Part shown: positions 8,679 to 17,388 of the stretch, piece after piece
Position numbering within the stretch: the stretch's first letter is position 1
How the letters are laid out: the number at the start of each line of letters is the position of its first letter
Assembly: GCA_024280835.1 (NCBI GenBank)
Contig: JAJRPJ010000006.1
Span: 85,656-149,655, forward strand
Direction of reading: 5' to 3'
Source of the DNA: Candidatus Zixiibacteriota bacterium
GTDB lineage: Bacteria > Zixibacteria > MSB-5A5 > GN15 > JACZUZ01
DNA length: 64,000 bases
Position numbers and translations under genes: made by a program
Notes under the pieces: model-generated
The model's input: only the letters and a program-made list of their open reading frames with translations
Database searches by the model: none
Told to the model about the DNA's origin: nothing

Positions 8679-9133
8679 AAGAAAATTACAACGACGCTGC
8701 CTTCGAGGCAGAGCGCGACTACCAGAGCTATTGCCAGTTGTTAAGACTGTGGTCAAGTGAAAATATAATTAAGACGCAGAAGCTGCAGTATTTTCTGCTG
8801 ACGAATGCGTTGCTATCAATTGGTTATGCCATAGCTCCGCAAGGGGCTGAAGGCGTCGCTTTACTTTGTATTGTTGGGGCGATGTTGTCGTTGATTTGGA
8901 TGCTGTCAATTGGACGGACAGTATTTTTTCAGAAACGTTGGCAGGCGCTGTTATCTGAGTTGAGTGTTCGCTACCAATCAGATAGTCGTTTTCAAGTACT
9001 GTCTAGTAGGTCGTCTGCTGCGGATGTTCCGCTATTGATAAGGGTGACGGGCGCGGTGTCATCGAAGTATTATCTTATTGGCGGTCCGATAGTAGGGTTG
9101 TGCTTTTGGTTGTGGCTTTGGATTAAGCCATAA
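8672..9133 (+). CDS. Small membrane protein, possibly RipA-like
   Basis: The 153-residue frame starts at TTG 8672, overlapping the stop of the M14 gene by 7 bases; there is no in-frame ATG before the first membrane helix. Hydrophobic segments lie near residues 33-50, 55-75 and 125-150. The N-terminal DYQSYCQLLRLWSSENIIKTQKLQYFLLTNALL stretch resembles RipA-type octameric membrane proteins, but this match is from memory and weak. The function is unknown. It is coupled to the peptidase gene. Confidence 0.65.
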   Translation: MVEENYNDAAFEAERDYQSYCQLLRLWSSENIIKTQKLQYFLLTNALLSIGYAIAPQGAEGVALLCIVGAMLSLIWMLSIGRTVFFQKRWQALLSELSVRYQSDSRFQVLSSRSSAADVPLLIRVTGAVSSKYYLIGGPIVGLCFWLWLWIKP

Positions 9134-9201
9134 CCAAAGAACATGGCCCAAGCCTGTTAATTGGTTTGGAGAGTCTATCTCCGCTAACAGATGATAACTT
9201 G

Positions 9202-10212
9202 CTAGGCGACAGTTTCAAGCTCAACGCTTTCGACCGCGTTTTGCATTTGTTGGTCACTATCATTGAGTGAAGGAATAGCATCACCTTTGAGAATTTTTCC
9301 GACCATCATGCGCAATTCATTGACGTTCAATTTTGTGATATGACCATTGGCTTCAAGAAATTCCGCGCGACGTTTCATCCCCATATCCCCAATTGACGAA
9401 TAAATTAGAACTGGGATCTTCTTGCCGAACTTTTCGCGGATAGCCACTAAGAGCGCCAGTCCGTCCATGCGTGGCATTTCAACATCGGTTATCACCAACT
9501 GGAAGTCAGGGTTGGCCTCAATTTCCTCAAGCGCCGATTGTCCATCAGAGACTGCTGTTACGTCGAAGCCACTTTCGGCTAGTTCAATCTCTAGCATAGT
9601 GCGCACCGCAGGGCTGTCTTCAGCAATCAAAGCACGCATCCCAGAGCCGTCTACTTGGGGTGTGTCCTCAAAGACGACGTCGCTTTTCTTTTCCAACTCT
9701 GGGCAGAGGTCCAAAATGATTGATTCATAATCGAGCATGAAGATTATGCGTTTTTGATTGTCAGGGAGCAATTTGCCTGCGTGATCACGGTCTGAGCGAA
9801 CAATGCCACTGACAAATGGACTTTCAACACCTTTGAGGGCGTCTGCGGCGTCAATTAAATCCGCCCAGAAGAAATGGTGAATCCAGTTGATGTCGTCGAC
9901 GAGAAATCCGTTTGATCGTCCGAAGAACTCAGTGACCACTACTTTTGGATGTGTAGAGCTACTCGAGTCTTCGTGGTCGGTGAGGTCAAGGAAATATGTC
10001 AGGTCGATAACTGGCACTAGAGTGTCACGGTCGCGGAACATGCCTCGGACGGCTGGATGTGAGTCTGGAACTTGTGTATGGCAATCGAGTTGCTTGGCTA
10101 TTTTCTTTACTTTGAGGATGTTAATACCAAATGAAATCCCACGCACCTGGAATTCCAGTACTCGTAACTCATTGGAACCTGACTTTAGATATGATTCTGA
10201 CTTAACTTGCAT
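9202..10212 (-). CDS. cheV: CheV-type chemotaxis scaffold: CheW domain plus response-regulator receiver
   Basis: The protein has 336 residues in two domains. Residues about 14-170 are CheW-like (LRVLEFQVRGISFGINILKVKKI, then RGMFRDRDTLVPVIDL and GFLVDDI). Residues 192-315 are a receiver with the acidic pair in AEDS, phosphoacceptor Asp243 in VITDVEMPRMDG, a switch Ser in YSS and Lys in ITKLN. CheV couples receptors to CheA and tunes adaptation. The gene follows a histidine kinase gene with a 9-base gap, so they are co-expressed. No receptor, CheA or CheW gene is in the window. Confidence 0.9.
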   Translation of the reverse strand: MQVKSESYLKSGSNELRVLEFQVRGISFGINILKVKKIAKQLDCHTQVPDSHPAVRGMFRDRDTLVPVIDLTYFLDLTDHEDSSSSTHPKVVVTEFFGRSNGFLVDDINWIHHFFWADLIDAADALKGVESPFVSGIVRSDRDHAGKLLPDNQKRIIFMLDYESIILDLCPELEKKSDVVFEDTPQVDGSGMRALIAEDSPAVRTMLEIELAESGFDVTAVSDGQSALEEIEANPDFQLVITDVEMPRMDGLALLVAIREKFGKKIPVLIYSSIGDMGMKRRAEFLEANGHITKLNVNELRMMVGKILKGDAIPSLNDSDQQMQNAVESVELETVA

Positions 10213-10221
10213 GATCTTTTC

Positions 10222-11088
10222 CTAAGAGTTATCGGTGTTTGCGCTTGCAACAGAGAATGTGATTCCAAATTGCGCGCCACCTTCGGGTGCGTTTCGCGCA
10301 AATAATTCTGCATTCATTGCCTCGGCAGCAATTCTGCAGAAAAATAATCCTAACCCAACACCGCGATGTTTCTTTTGTTTACGGTATTCGATTTGGCCAA
10401 ATTTTTCAAATAGTTTTGATGGTTCAATGCCTTGGATGCCAACGCCAGTGTCGGTGACTGTCATCGAGACATGCTGATCGTCACAAGTAATCGAAACAGT
10501 TATTGTGCCTTTGGGAGGTGTGTGACGTATGGCATTGAATATTAAATTGTCGACGATGCGAGTCAATAAATGCTCATCGGCTTGCAAGGTTGCGTGTTTG
10601 CAATCTGCTGATGATTGGTCAAGCTCGACTGCTATGCCATTTTGTCCAGCGGATGGTGAGGCCATTTGGACTGCATTCTCGGCAATTGAAAACAGATTTA
10701 TTGTTTGCCAATTGACAGCTAAATCAGTTTCTTCGGACTTGGCCGTAGTGAGCATGTCGGCAACAATAGTTTCAGCGCGTTTGATAGCAACTTGCGCTCC
10801 TTCAAGCATGCGTTGATGTAGGGGATTTGAATTATCAAATCGACCCGACTCCATGAGTTCAAGTGTGTAATTCATTGAAGCCAAAGGTGACTCAAGGTCA
10901 TGAACTAGCATTGAGACTAAATCAAAAACCGATTCGGAGTCTTGTGCTTTTTGTGTCACAATACTTTGCGAAGATTCAGTTTGAATGTCCTGTTCGACAA
11001 TCGCCACAGGAGGACTCTCAAGTTCGGCTTTTTTGTTCGAAGTTTTTCGTTTTTTGGTGGCGCGTATTTTTATTGGCTTTTGCTTCAT
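10222..11088 (-). CDS. Cytoplasmic sensor histidine kinase without an input domain
   Basis: The protein has 288 residues with no membrane segment. A basic N-terminus (KPIKIRATKKRKTSNKK) leads to a dimerisation helix with His63 in LVHDLESPLASM, then a HATPase: N box DNLIFNAIRHTP, G1 box VTDTGVGIQG, and G2 box GVGLGLFF. Nothing precedes the H box except about 50 low-complexity residues, so the input probably comes through a partner protein. The CheV gene directly downstream is the obvious candidate and could also accept the phosphoryl group on its receiver. That pairing is inferred. Confidence 0.88.
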   Translation of the reverse strand: MKQKPIKIRATKKRKTSNKKAELESPPVAIVEQDIQTESSQSIVTQKAQDSESVFDLVSMLVHDLESPLASMNYTLELMESGRFDNSNPLHQRMLEGAQVAIKRAETIVADMLTTAKSEETDLAVNWQTINLFSIAENAVQMASPSAGQNGIAVELDQSSADCKHATLQADEHLLTRIVDNLIFNAIRHTPPKGTITVSITCDDQHVSMTVTDTGVGIQGIEPSKLFEKFGQIEYRKQKKHRGVGLGLFFCRIAAEAMNAELFARNAPEGGAQFGITFSVASANTDNS

Positions 11089-11434
11089 AGTGATGCTCTT
11101 TTGTTTGCAATTGCAAATCGATTCAGATGTTTAGTATCCGTTGAAATTGTTCTTGAATAATGATTCTAGTAGGAACTGATATTCAGTGGCCCCCTACTGT
11201 CTATAACTATCGACCGAATATGAGATTGGCTGTAGCGTACAGAGGGATGTGTTGCAAAGAATTGCTTTGTGGCTCTGTTTCGATTTGGAACAAACAGAGG
11301 AAGCGCTGTATTTGAAGAGAAACGGGAGGGGCAAGCAAGGCGCAGGTTTCAGAACTAATCAAATTCCTGCATGACAACTGAATGTACATTCGGCAAAGGT
11401 CAGTTGCCCAACATTCAGACTTACTTCTTGAGAT
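11089..11434. other. Intergenic region with no supported gene
   Basis: These 346 bases lie between the start of the histidine kinase gene and the stop of the enoyl-CoA hydratase gene. They must hold the promoter of the kinase-cheV pair. I see no convincing terminator, repeat or conserved RNA. Short frames here lack ribosome sites and coding character. Confidence 0.5.
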
Positions 11435-12217
11435 TTATTTCTTGGTTAAGAACTTAGCTAGACCAGCTTTGAAGTCATCTGTGTTGCGAGTTAGCGCATT
11501 GAGATCACGGGCGTAATTCAAGGAGGCGCCAAGTGACATTGAGCCGAGATGCTCAAACATGCCTTTGGTGAGGGTTAATGAACTGGCGGAGTTTTTAGTT
11601 AATAGCGCTACGTATTCGTCAACTGTTTTGTCCAATTCATCAGCGCTGACAAATTTGTTAACTAACCCGATTGAATGTGCCTCTTTGGAATCGAGGAAAC
11701 GTGCGGTGAGTAATAAATCCTTGGTGTGTGATTCGCCGACTTTGCGCAATAGGAATGTGGCAACCAGTGCAGGGATAAATCCGAAACGCGCTTCGGTGTA
11801 GCCAAAAGTTGCGCTGTCGTCGGCGATAATCAAATCACAGACACTGGCGATTCCGCAGCCGCCAGCTAGAGCATAGCCTTGCACTTTGGCTATCACTGGT
11901 TTTGAACAGCGGTAAATTGCCAGTAGGAGATCTAGGAACTGCTGTGAGTCTTTTAGATTTTCTAATGTTCCGAACTGGCTGATTTCTTCGAGATAGTTTA
12001 AGTAGAGCCCTGAGCAAAAATGGCCACCGACACCAGAGAGAACAATCACGCGCACATTGTCATCGGCGCTGAGAGCCTCGAAGGTTTGAGTTAGCCCGAG
12101 AATCAATTCTTGATCCAGCGAATTGCGCTTGGCTGGGCGATTGAGCGTCACGAGCGCGGTTGAGCCATCGAATTTTACTAGCAATGTCTCTAGTTTTGGT
12201 AGGGGCATGGTCGACAT
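11435..12217 (-). CDS. Enoyl-CoA hydratase/isomerase family protein (crotonase)
   Basis: The 260-residue protein has the crotonase pattern: TLNRPAKRNSLDQ, the first oxyanion segment GVGGHFCSG, the second AGGCGIASVCDLIIA, and ATFGYTEARFGFIPA, which places Glu at the position used in methylglutaconyl-CoA hydratase-like members. It probably adds water across a 2-enoyl-CoA bond or acts on a related CoA ester. It is divergent from the diiron oxygenase gene at 12553. Crotonase proteins accompany that oxygenase family in aromatic CoA-ester breakdown, so a shared pathway is possible but unproven. Confidence 0.9.
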   Translation of the reverse strand: MSTMPLPKLETLLVKFDGSTALVTLNRPAKRNSLDQELILGLTQTFEALSADDNVRVIVLSGVGGHFCSGLYLNYLEEISQFGTLENLKDSQQFLDLLLAIYRCSKPVIAKVQGYALAGGCGIASVCDLIIADDSATFGYTEARFGFIPALVATFLLRKVGESHTKDLLLTARFLDSKEAHSIGLVNKFVSADELDKTVDEYVALLTKNSASSLTLTKGMFEHLGSMSLGASLNYARDLNALTRNTDDFKAGLAKFLTKK

Positions 12218-12486
12218 ATATTTCTATCCTTGGTCTTGAACAGTCTGCATTGATTTGATTCAGCTTTTGGGTTTCTCAGGATTTTGGGCAAATAAGCTGA
12301 ATCGCTAAAGCCAATGTCGCTCTTTTGAGTGGCGCTGTCAAAAAAATCACTTCAGAGAGGCTGAAATATCGTGTGATTTGACAGGACCCTCTTTGCAGAG
12401 TATTTATAGCAGGACAAAGAGGACCGCTGCCGTCGGTTATTAGCGCAAAATGAATCTTTGAGAACATTTGCGGTTATTGTGACAGG

Positions 12487-12514
12487 CGGAATAGTTTGAA
12501 CGGAATAGTTTGAA
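12487..12514 (+). repeat. 14-bp perfect tandem repeat in the oxygenase promoter region
   Basis: CGGAATAGTTTGAA occurs twice in direct succession, ending 38 bases before the oxygenase start. The spacing and place suggest a direct-repeat activator or repressor site, or a chance slippage duplication. The rest of 12218-12552 holds an 8-bp inverted repeat (CCTCTTTG at 12388-12395 and CAAAGAGG at 12415-12422) and no gene. Confidence 0.5.
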
Positions 12515-12552
12515 GACACCGCTTGTTTTGGGCTAGATACGAGGAATATTAG

Positions 12553-13884
12553 ATGTCGGTACCCTACACCAAAGTCGAATGCAACAAAGCGCTACATCAA
12601 CGTTTGAGTCACTGGTTGGATAACTTTTTTCCAGAGCATATTACTCTCACTCAGAGCGACCAAAAGCATGATAACTGGAGCAAGTATTTCAAAGGTACAC
12701 CACGTTTTGAAATGACTGGCAAGTTGGCCGTTGTCAACGAAGCATCCAAAGCCGACCCAATGACTGGCCGGCAAAATGGAGGTGTCTATCCTCGAATCCA
12801 ATTTGGAATGTATGAGGGTGATGAGAAATTCACCAATCCTCGTGATGCGGGATATAATTTTGCTGATCGGTTAGTGCAGATATTGGATGTTCAGGGACAA
12901 ACTGAAATTGGTTCGGTACAGCAGCATCGTGTGACTGTTAATTCTGATGAGTTGCTTTCGATGCCCCCCAAAGTTCAGGCCGACATTATTCGTGTCGCCG
13001 CTGAAGAGGGAAGGCATTTGTATCAGGTTATTTGGATGCTTGATTCCCAAAGAGAGAATTGGGTTTGGACTGGTCACTCCAGTAACCCGGGTGAAGAGAC
13101 TGTCGAAAAACTTCTGAACATCCAAATGGGTGAGTATCGTCTTGAAGCATTCAATATTAAGTGGGGCAATATTCTCGATGCGGGCGTGTATATGTGTTTG
13201 ATTGACTTGGTTGGTAAGTATCAACTGGAGATGCAAACATTTTCGAGCTATTTGCCTATGAGTCGCTCAATGGCTTGTATGCTTGACGAGGAATTTTTTC
13301 ACACGGGAACTGGGCGCGGGATGTTCTTTAGCTATATCGAACATGGCGCCAAAGAGGATGGACGGTATTCGCTTAACCATGTTCAGCGTACTTTCAATCT
13401 TTGGTATGCTTATGCATTAGAGATGTTTGGTGATATCCGGGGTGGTCAAACCAATATTACACTGGGTTTGAAAGCTAAGACAAATGCGCAGGCACAAAAC
13501 GAATATGTTCATGAAGTTCGCACACAAGTCGTGCGTAGCGCCAATCGTCGTATTGCGAAAGTGCGCGAGCCAAAATCCGAATCTGCAAATGTGAATTTGG
13601 GAGAGGATGAATTTTACTTACCAGATACAAAGTTCTTCCGTCGTCAGAGTATCGAGGAGATTTTTGAGCCTTATGATGTGCACGGTAATCTGATGACCGC
13701 TAACCCCGAAGAGTATTTCAAGTATTTGGCTACAGTTTTGCCAGAGTACTACTGTATCTCTGAAGATTTCGAGCGTTACAAAGGCCATTATCGAGACGCT
13801 TGGAAAGACGGAACCAAACAGGTGCGCAGGCATCTTGAATTCCCCGAGGCCGAAGGCGCTGGCGGGGCTGTTCCGATGAAGTAG
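12553..13884 (+). CDS. Ferritin-like diiron oxygenase of the PaaA/BoxB (phenylacetate/benzoyl-CoA epoxidase) family
   Basis: The 443-residue soluble protein has two carboxylate/His helix motifs for a diiron site: AAEEGRHLYQ near residue 150 (EExxH) and MLDEEFFHTGTG near 245 (DEExxH). These fit the phenylacetic-acid catabolic oxygenase family. The length is closer to BoxB (about 470) than to PaaA (about 310-330). No reductase (PaaE/BoxA-like) or other Paa/Box subunit gene is in the window, so the redox partner and substrate are unknown. The divergent crotonase gene would suit a downstream step. The Glu/Gly-rich C-terminus is uninformative. Confidence 0.75.
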   Translation: MSVPYTKVECNKALHQRLSHWLDNFFPEHITLTQSDQKHDNWSKYFKGTPRFEMTGKLAVVNEASKADPMTGRQNGGVYPRIQFGMYEGDEKFTNPRDAGYNFADRLVQILDVQGQTEIGSVQQHRVTVNSDELLSMPPKVQADIIRVAAEEGRHLYQVIWMLDSQRENWVWTGHSSNPGEETVEKLLNIQMGEYRLEAFNIKWGNILDAGVYMCLIDLVGKYQLEMQTFSSYLPMSRSMACMLDEEFFHTGTGRGMFFSYIEHGAKEDGRYSLNHVQRTFNLWYAYALEMFGDIRGGQTNITLGLKAKTNAQAQNEYVHEVRTQVVRSANRRIAKVREPKSESANVNLGEDEFYLPDTKFFRRQSIEEIFEPYDVHGNLMTANPEEYFKYLATVLPEYYCISEDFERYKGHYRDAWKDGTKQVRRHLEFPEAEGAGGAVPMK

Positions 13885-13985
13885 GTGGATAGGGCGTAGG
13901 TCAGAATCTGTTGAGAGTCTTAGCTAGCAATTGATCTATTGTGCACCCGTGACCATCATACTCTTGAAATCTTTGACCTCCACGC

Positions 13986-15140
13986 TTACTGCACAGGTGT
14001 AGATGGGCCTTCTTGTAGCCATTGTTTGAAGAATGCGCCAGCAACTGTAGGAGCGTAATTCTTGTCGTTCAAAAGTTTTGGCCAAGTGAATGGCGAAAAA
14101 CACCATGCAGTCCAACTGATTCGTTTATCGGTCAAATAGGATTTGAGCGCGTCGCGGTACAATCCATTTCCAACAAATAGTCCTTCATAGTAAGGCGCAT
14201 CTGCGGGATTGTCGAGCAGGAAACCAATTTCTGTAGCGAAGATTGGATAGGTAGCGCTGACTGTTCCAAAGACGACATCCCAATCTGTGACAGTTGAATC
14301 CATTAGAGCCATCGCCCCTGGATAGGGATGTACAGAGTAGATGATATTCTCTCGATTGACAGCGTTGGCCGAGCTTTGCGCCAAATATGACAGGTCATAG
14401 GCCCAGTCAAGTCCGCCGACAATGATAGTTGAGCTGGGATCATGCGCTCTAATTGTGTCGGTGACTCTTTCGGCAAAGGTTTTCCAAGTTGTCCAATTGG
14501 CTGTGGACTGCGTGTAGTTTGAAGTTGCAAAAGATGGGAATACTGGTTCATTAAAGATTTCATAGAATGCCACAGTCTTGTTGTTCTTGTAGCGCTCCGA
14601 AACTACACTCCAAAAGCCTAGTATTTCATCTTCAGTAGTTGTGTATAGTTCTCCATAGGCGCCAGCGATATTGGATTCGTAGTCACCTGTGCTTGGAAAG
14701 CCAATAGAATGAAAATCGAGAATGACATACATATTGTGCTTTGCCGCCCAAGCGATGGCCTCATCAAGGATGAGCAGGCAATCGGTTTGTCCATGAATTC
14801 GCCAAGCAGATGGATAGACCGGGAGACGGACAATGGTGGCCCCCCATCCTGATAGAGTTGCAAAGATGTTTTCATTCCATTCGAGGTATTGATCAAAATA
14901 ATACTGGCCATTGGTGGCTTTGTCTTGCAAAGAGTGTGAGAGCAAGATTGGGCTTTCGATACTGGCGCCCCTAAAAATAGCTTCGCTATTGGAGGCGTTT
15001 ACAATTTGTGTTCCGACTGTGTGAAACTCTTCTGGATAAGAACTTTGTAGACTATCGCTATTGGCCACATTGCCGCCACAGGAAACGCCTACGAGACTCA
15101 GGAGTGAGACTGCGATTAGAGATACTATTTTGGTTTTCAC
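13986..15140 (-). CDS. Lipoprotein glycoside hydrolase, GH5-like (endoglucanase/mannanase type)
   Basis: The 384-residue protein has a lipoprotein signal with lipobox VGVSC (Cys21). The (beta/alpha)8 domain of GH5 type follows: RLPVYPSAWR near 105, LDFHSIG near 142, acid/base Glu198 in EIFNEPVF, YSVHPYPGA near 268, and nucleophile Glu304 in FATEIGFL. Both catalytic glutamates are present. It should act on a beta-linked glycan at the cell surface or in the periplasm; the exact polysaccharide is not predictable. It is alone on its strand, divergent from tetR. Confidence 0.88.
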   Translation of the reverse strand: MKTKIVSLIAVSLLSLVGVSCGGNVANSDSLQSSYPEEFHTVGTQIVNASNSEAIFRGASIESPILLSHSLQDKATNGQYYFDQYLEWNENIFATLSGWGATIVRLPVYPSAWRIHGQTDCLLILDEAIAWAAKHNMYVILDFHSIGFPSTGDYESNIAGAYGELYTTTEDEILGFWSVVSERYKNNKTVAFYEIFNEPVFPSFATSNYTQSTANWTTWKTFAERVTDTIRAHDPSSTIIVGGLDWAYDLSYLAQSSANAVNRENIIYSVHPYPGAMALMDSTVTDWDVVFGTVSATYPIFATEIGFLLDNPADAPYYEGLFVGNGLYRDALKSYLTDKRISWTAWCFSPFTWPKLLNDKNYAPTVAGAFFKQWLQEGPSTPVQ

Positions 15141-15389
15141 TATTCTATCACTCCTTATGTGATTGGAGGCATTGTTCTATGTTTACGATTATTGCCATTG
15201 AATGGACATTGGTCATGCTTAGCTCTTAGTATCGGGAGCTCTTTGTTTCACTGAATCAACATTGAGTAATCTTACAATTCTGAAATAAACTAACTAATCC
15301 GAGTACTAATGAAACCAATTACGAACTCTTGCGTAACTAATACCGACTGGTTTGACTTTTTGGACTGGTAGATGTATTGTCGCTACGAT

Positions 15390-15415
15390 GTTCGGTTGGA
15401 TTGTATACCCCGAAC
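15390..15415. promoter_or_regulatory. Candidate TetR operator upstream of the efflux operon
   Basis: GTTCGG (15390-15395) and CCGAAC (15410-15415) form a dyad 47-72 bases before the tetR start, in the region shared with the divergent GH5 gene. TetR repressors usually bind a dyad in their own promoter. The 15141-15461 gap otherwise shows nothing I can name. Confidence 0.35.
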
Positions 15416-15461
15416 CGCTGATTTGAGCATAGATATGGACAGAATATAGTACGGATATAGT

Positions 15462-16142
15462 ATGGCAAAAGACCAAAACCCAACTGCGACTCGAAAGGCA
15501 ATACTTGACTCTGCTTTTAACTTGTTCTACCACAATGGCTTTCAGGCTACTGGTTTGAATGAGATTGGGGAGAGCGCTGGAGTTTCCAAGGGCGCTATTT
15601 ACAACCACTTTCCTAGCAAATTGGATTTGGGCTATGCGATTGTCGATGAGGTTTTGCACGAGTATGTGTTGACTCACTGGATGGGGCCTTATCGTGAGTT
15701 TGAAAATCCGATTGAGGCGACGATGAAGGTAATGGAAAACGCCAAGTGTTTTATGGTCGAGAGTGAGTTCAATCTTGGCTGTCCGCTCAATAATCTCGTA
15801 CAGGAAATGGCATCGATAGACGAAGGATTTCGTAGCCGTCTAAATAGACTGACAATACACTGGGTGGAAACAGTCACAGCGTCTTTTGAGTGCGCCAAGA
15901 AATCTGGATATCTCAGGCCTGATATTGAGGCGGCCGAAGTTGCGGCATTTGTGGTTGCTGTTTTTGAGGGCACAATGGGATTGGTAAAGTGCGCACAGGG
16001 AATTGAATACTTAGAGCAAAATGCGAAGCAGTTACTGACATATTTGAATTTGTTGCGACAAAGTGATAATCAAATCAGTTATAGCTTAGAATGTGATAGT
16101 CAAAGCAACCTAGTAGAGACAAATTCAAGTATCGAGGATTAG
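15462..16142 (+). CDS. TetR family transcriptional regulator
   Basis: The protein has 226 residues. The N-terminal HTH (about 10-58) is classic TetR: ATRKAILDSAFNLFYHNGF, then GESAGVSKGAIYNHFPSKLDLGYAI. The C-terminal ligand domain contains Cys at LGCPLNN, a pattern seen in TetR_C_11-like regulators. It sits 46 bases before a three-gene RND efflux operon on the same strand, so it most likely represses that operon and itself until a toxic ligand binds. The ligand is unknown. Confidence 0.92.
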   Translation: MAKDQNPTATRKAILDSAFNLFYHNGFQATGLNEIGESAGVSKGAIYNHFPSKLDLGYAIVDEVLHEYVLTHWMGPYREFENPIEATMKVMENAKCFMVESEFNLGCPLNNLVQEMASIDEGFRSRLNRLTIHWVETVTASFECAKKSGYLRPDIEAAEVAAFVVAVFEGTMGLVKCAQGIEYLEQNAKQLLTYLNLLRQSDNQISYSLECDSQSNLVETNSSIED

Positions 16143-16188
16143 TATCCATGCCGTACATTAAGAAACAAAGGACATTAGGGTAAATACG

Positions 16189-17382
16189 ATGAAACTCTCA
16201 CCAAAAATACTAGCTGCGCTTTTGGGCGCTACTTGCGCTTGGGTTTTTGCTCTTAGCGCTACTCAGTTGGCGCAGGCGCAAGGTCCCCCCCCAACGTTGG
16301 TGAAGACAGCTCCGATTGTCAGTATGTCATTTCATGATCAGGTGACACTGATTGGACGGACTGAAGCCAAGTCTCAAAGCAGTATTGTCTCGGAGGTATC
16401 TGGGGGAGTCGAGCTGATTAACGCTAGTGAAGGCGCGTTTGTTGAAAAGGGTCAGACTCTTGTGTCGATTGATGCACGTCGTATCCGTTTGTCCTATTTG
16501 GCGAAAAGAGCTGAGGCGCTTGAAGCCAAAGCACAAGCTGAACTCGCCGAAAAGAATTTGAAACGCGCTCAGGAATTGTTTGATAAAGAGACAATTGCCG
16601 AAAGTCGGCTCGACAGTGAGGCTGCCGCTGCTGTGGTGGCCCAACAGCGCTATGTGAGATTGAACTCTGAAGCCAAGCGACTAAAGATTGACTTAGATAA
16701 TTGCACAATTGATGCCCCATATGCTGGGTACACTGTCAGACGATTAGTTGATATTGGTGAATGGGTGAGTCCTGGCACACCAGTTTTTGAAATGGTTGAT
16801 TTATCTACAGTCAAAGTCACTGTTGATTTACCTGAGCGCTACTTTGGACAGGTTTCAGTTGGTAGTGATGTGACAATTAGTATTTCAGGTAATAGTGGAA
16901 GTTCACCGCCTGATGCGCCTCTTGTTGGAACCGTGACTGGTGTGGCGCCGTCGGCTCTTGAGGAGACGCATACATTTCCAGTGTATGTGACAATCACAAA
17001 TGATGATGGTCGTCTGGGTTCAGGGATGTTAGTACGGGCCACTTTGAGTTTGAAAAAAGAGTTCACTTCACTAGCAATTTCAAAAGACGCTATTGTTCGT
17101 CAGGGTTCCAGTACAATGGTTTACACTATCAACGACGGCAAGGCCGCTCCGATTCCAGTGACAATCGGTTCTATAGTTGGAAGTATGATTTCAATCTCTG
17201 GACCTGGTTTGAAAGAGGGCGTTCCTCTAGTTGTTCTTGGCAATGAGCGTATTTACCCTGGTGCAGGAGTTCGCACAGATGATCAGCAATCAAGCGCAGG
17301 TGAAACACATGCTACGCCCACAGATAGTTCAAGCGCTGAGCAAACTGAACATTCGACAGATAATGCTAAGAGTGATGGGTAG
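16189..17382 (+). CDS. RND efflux periplasmic adaptor (membrane fusion protein)
   Basis: The 397-residue protein has a signal peptide ending near residue 29 (ATQLAQAQG). It has a lipoyl-like half motif around VELINASEGAFVEKGQTLVSID, a coiled-coil hairpin around residues 90-165 rich in Ala/Glu/Lys, the second lipoyl half at IDAPYAGYTVRRLVDIGEWVSPG, and a beta-barrel region. The final 35 residues are Ser/Thr-rich and probably disordered. It links the inner-membrane pump to the outer-membrane channel. It is followed 6 bases later by the pump gene. Confidence 0.93.
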   Translation: MKLSPKILAALLGATCAWVFALSATQLAQAQGPPPTLVKTAPIVSMSFHDQVTLIGRTEAKSQSSIVSEVSGGVELINASEGAFVEKGQTLVSIDARRIRLSYLAKRAEALEAKAQAELAEKNLKRAQELFDKETIAESRLDSEAAAAVVAQQRYVRLNSEAKRLKIDLDNCTIDAPYAGYTVRRLVDIGEWVSPGTPVFEMVDLSTVKVTVDLPERYFGQVSVGSDVTISISGNSGSSPPDAPLVGTVTGVAPSALEETHTFPVYVTITNDDGRLGSGMLVRATLSLKKEFTSLAISKDAIVRQGSSTMVYTINDGKAAPIPVTIGSIVGSMISISGPGLKEGVPLVVLGNERIYPGAGVRTDDQQSSAGETHATPTDSSSAEQTEHSTDNAKSDG

Positions 17383-17388
17383 GGCGCT

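Noticed and set aside
12388..12422. CCTCTTTG/CAAAGAGG inverted repeat as a terminator
   Set aside because: The loop is 19 bases and no U tract follows on either strand.
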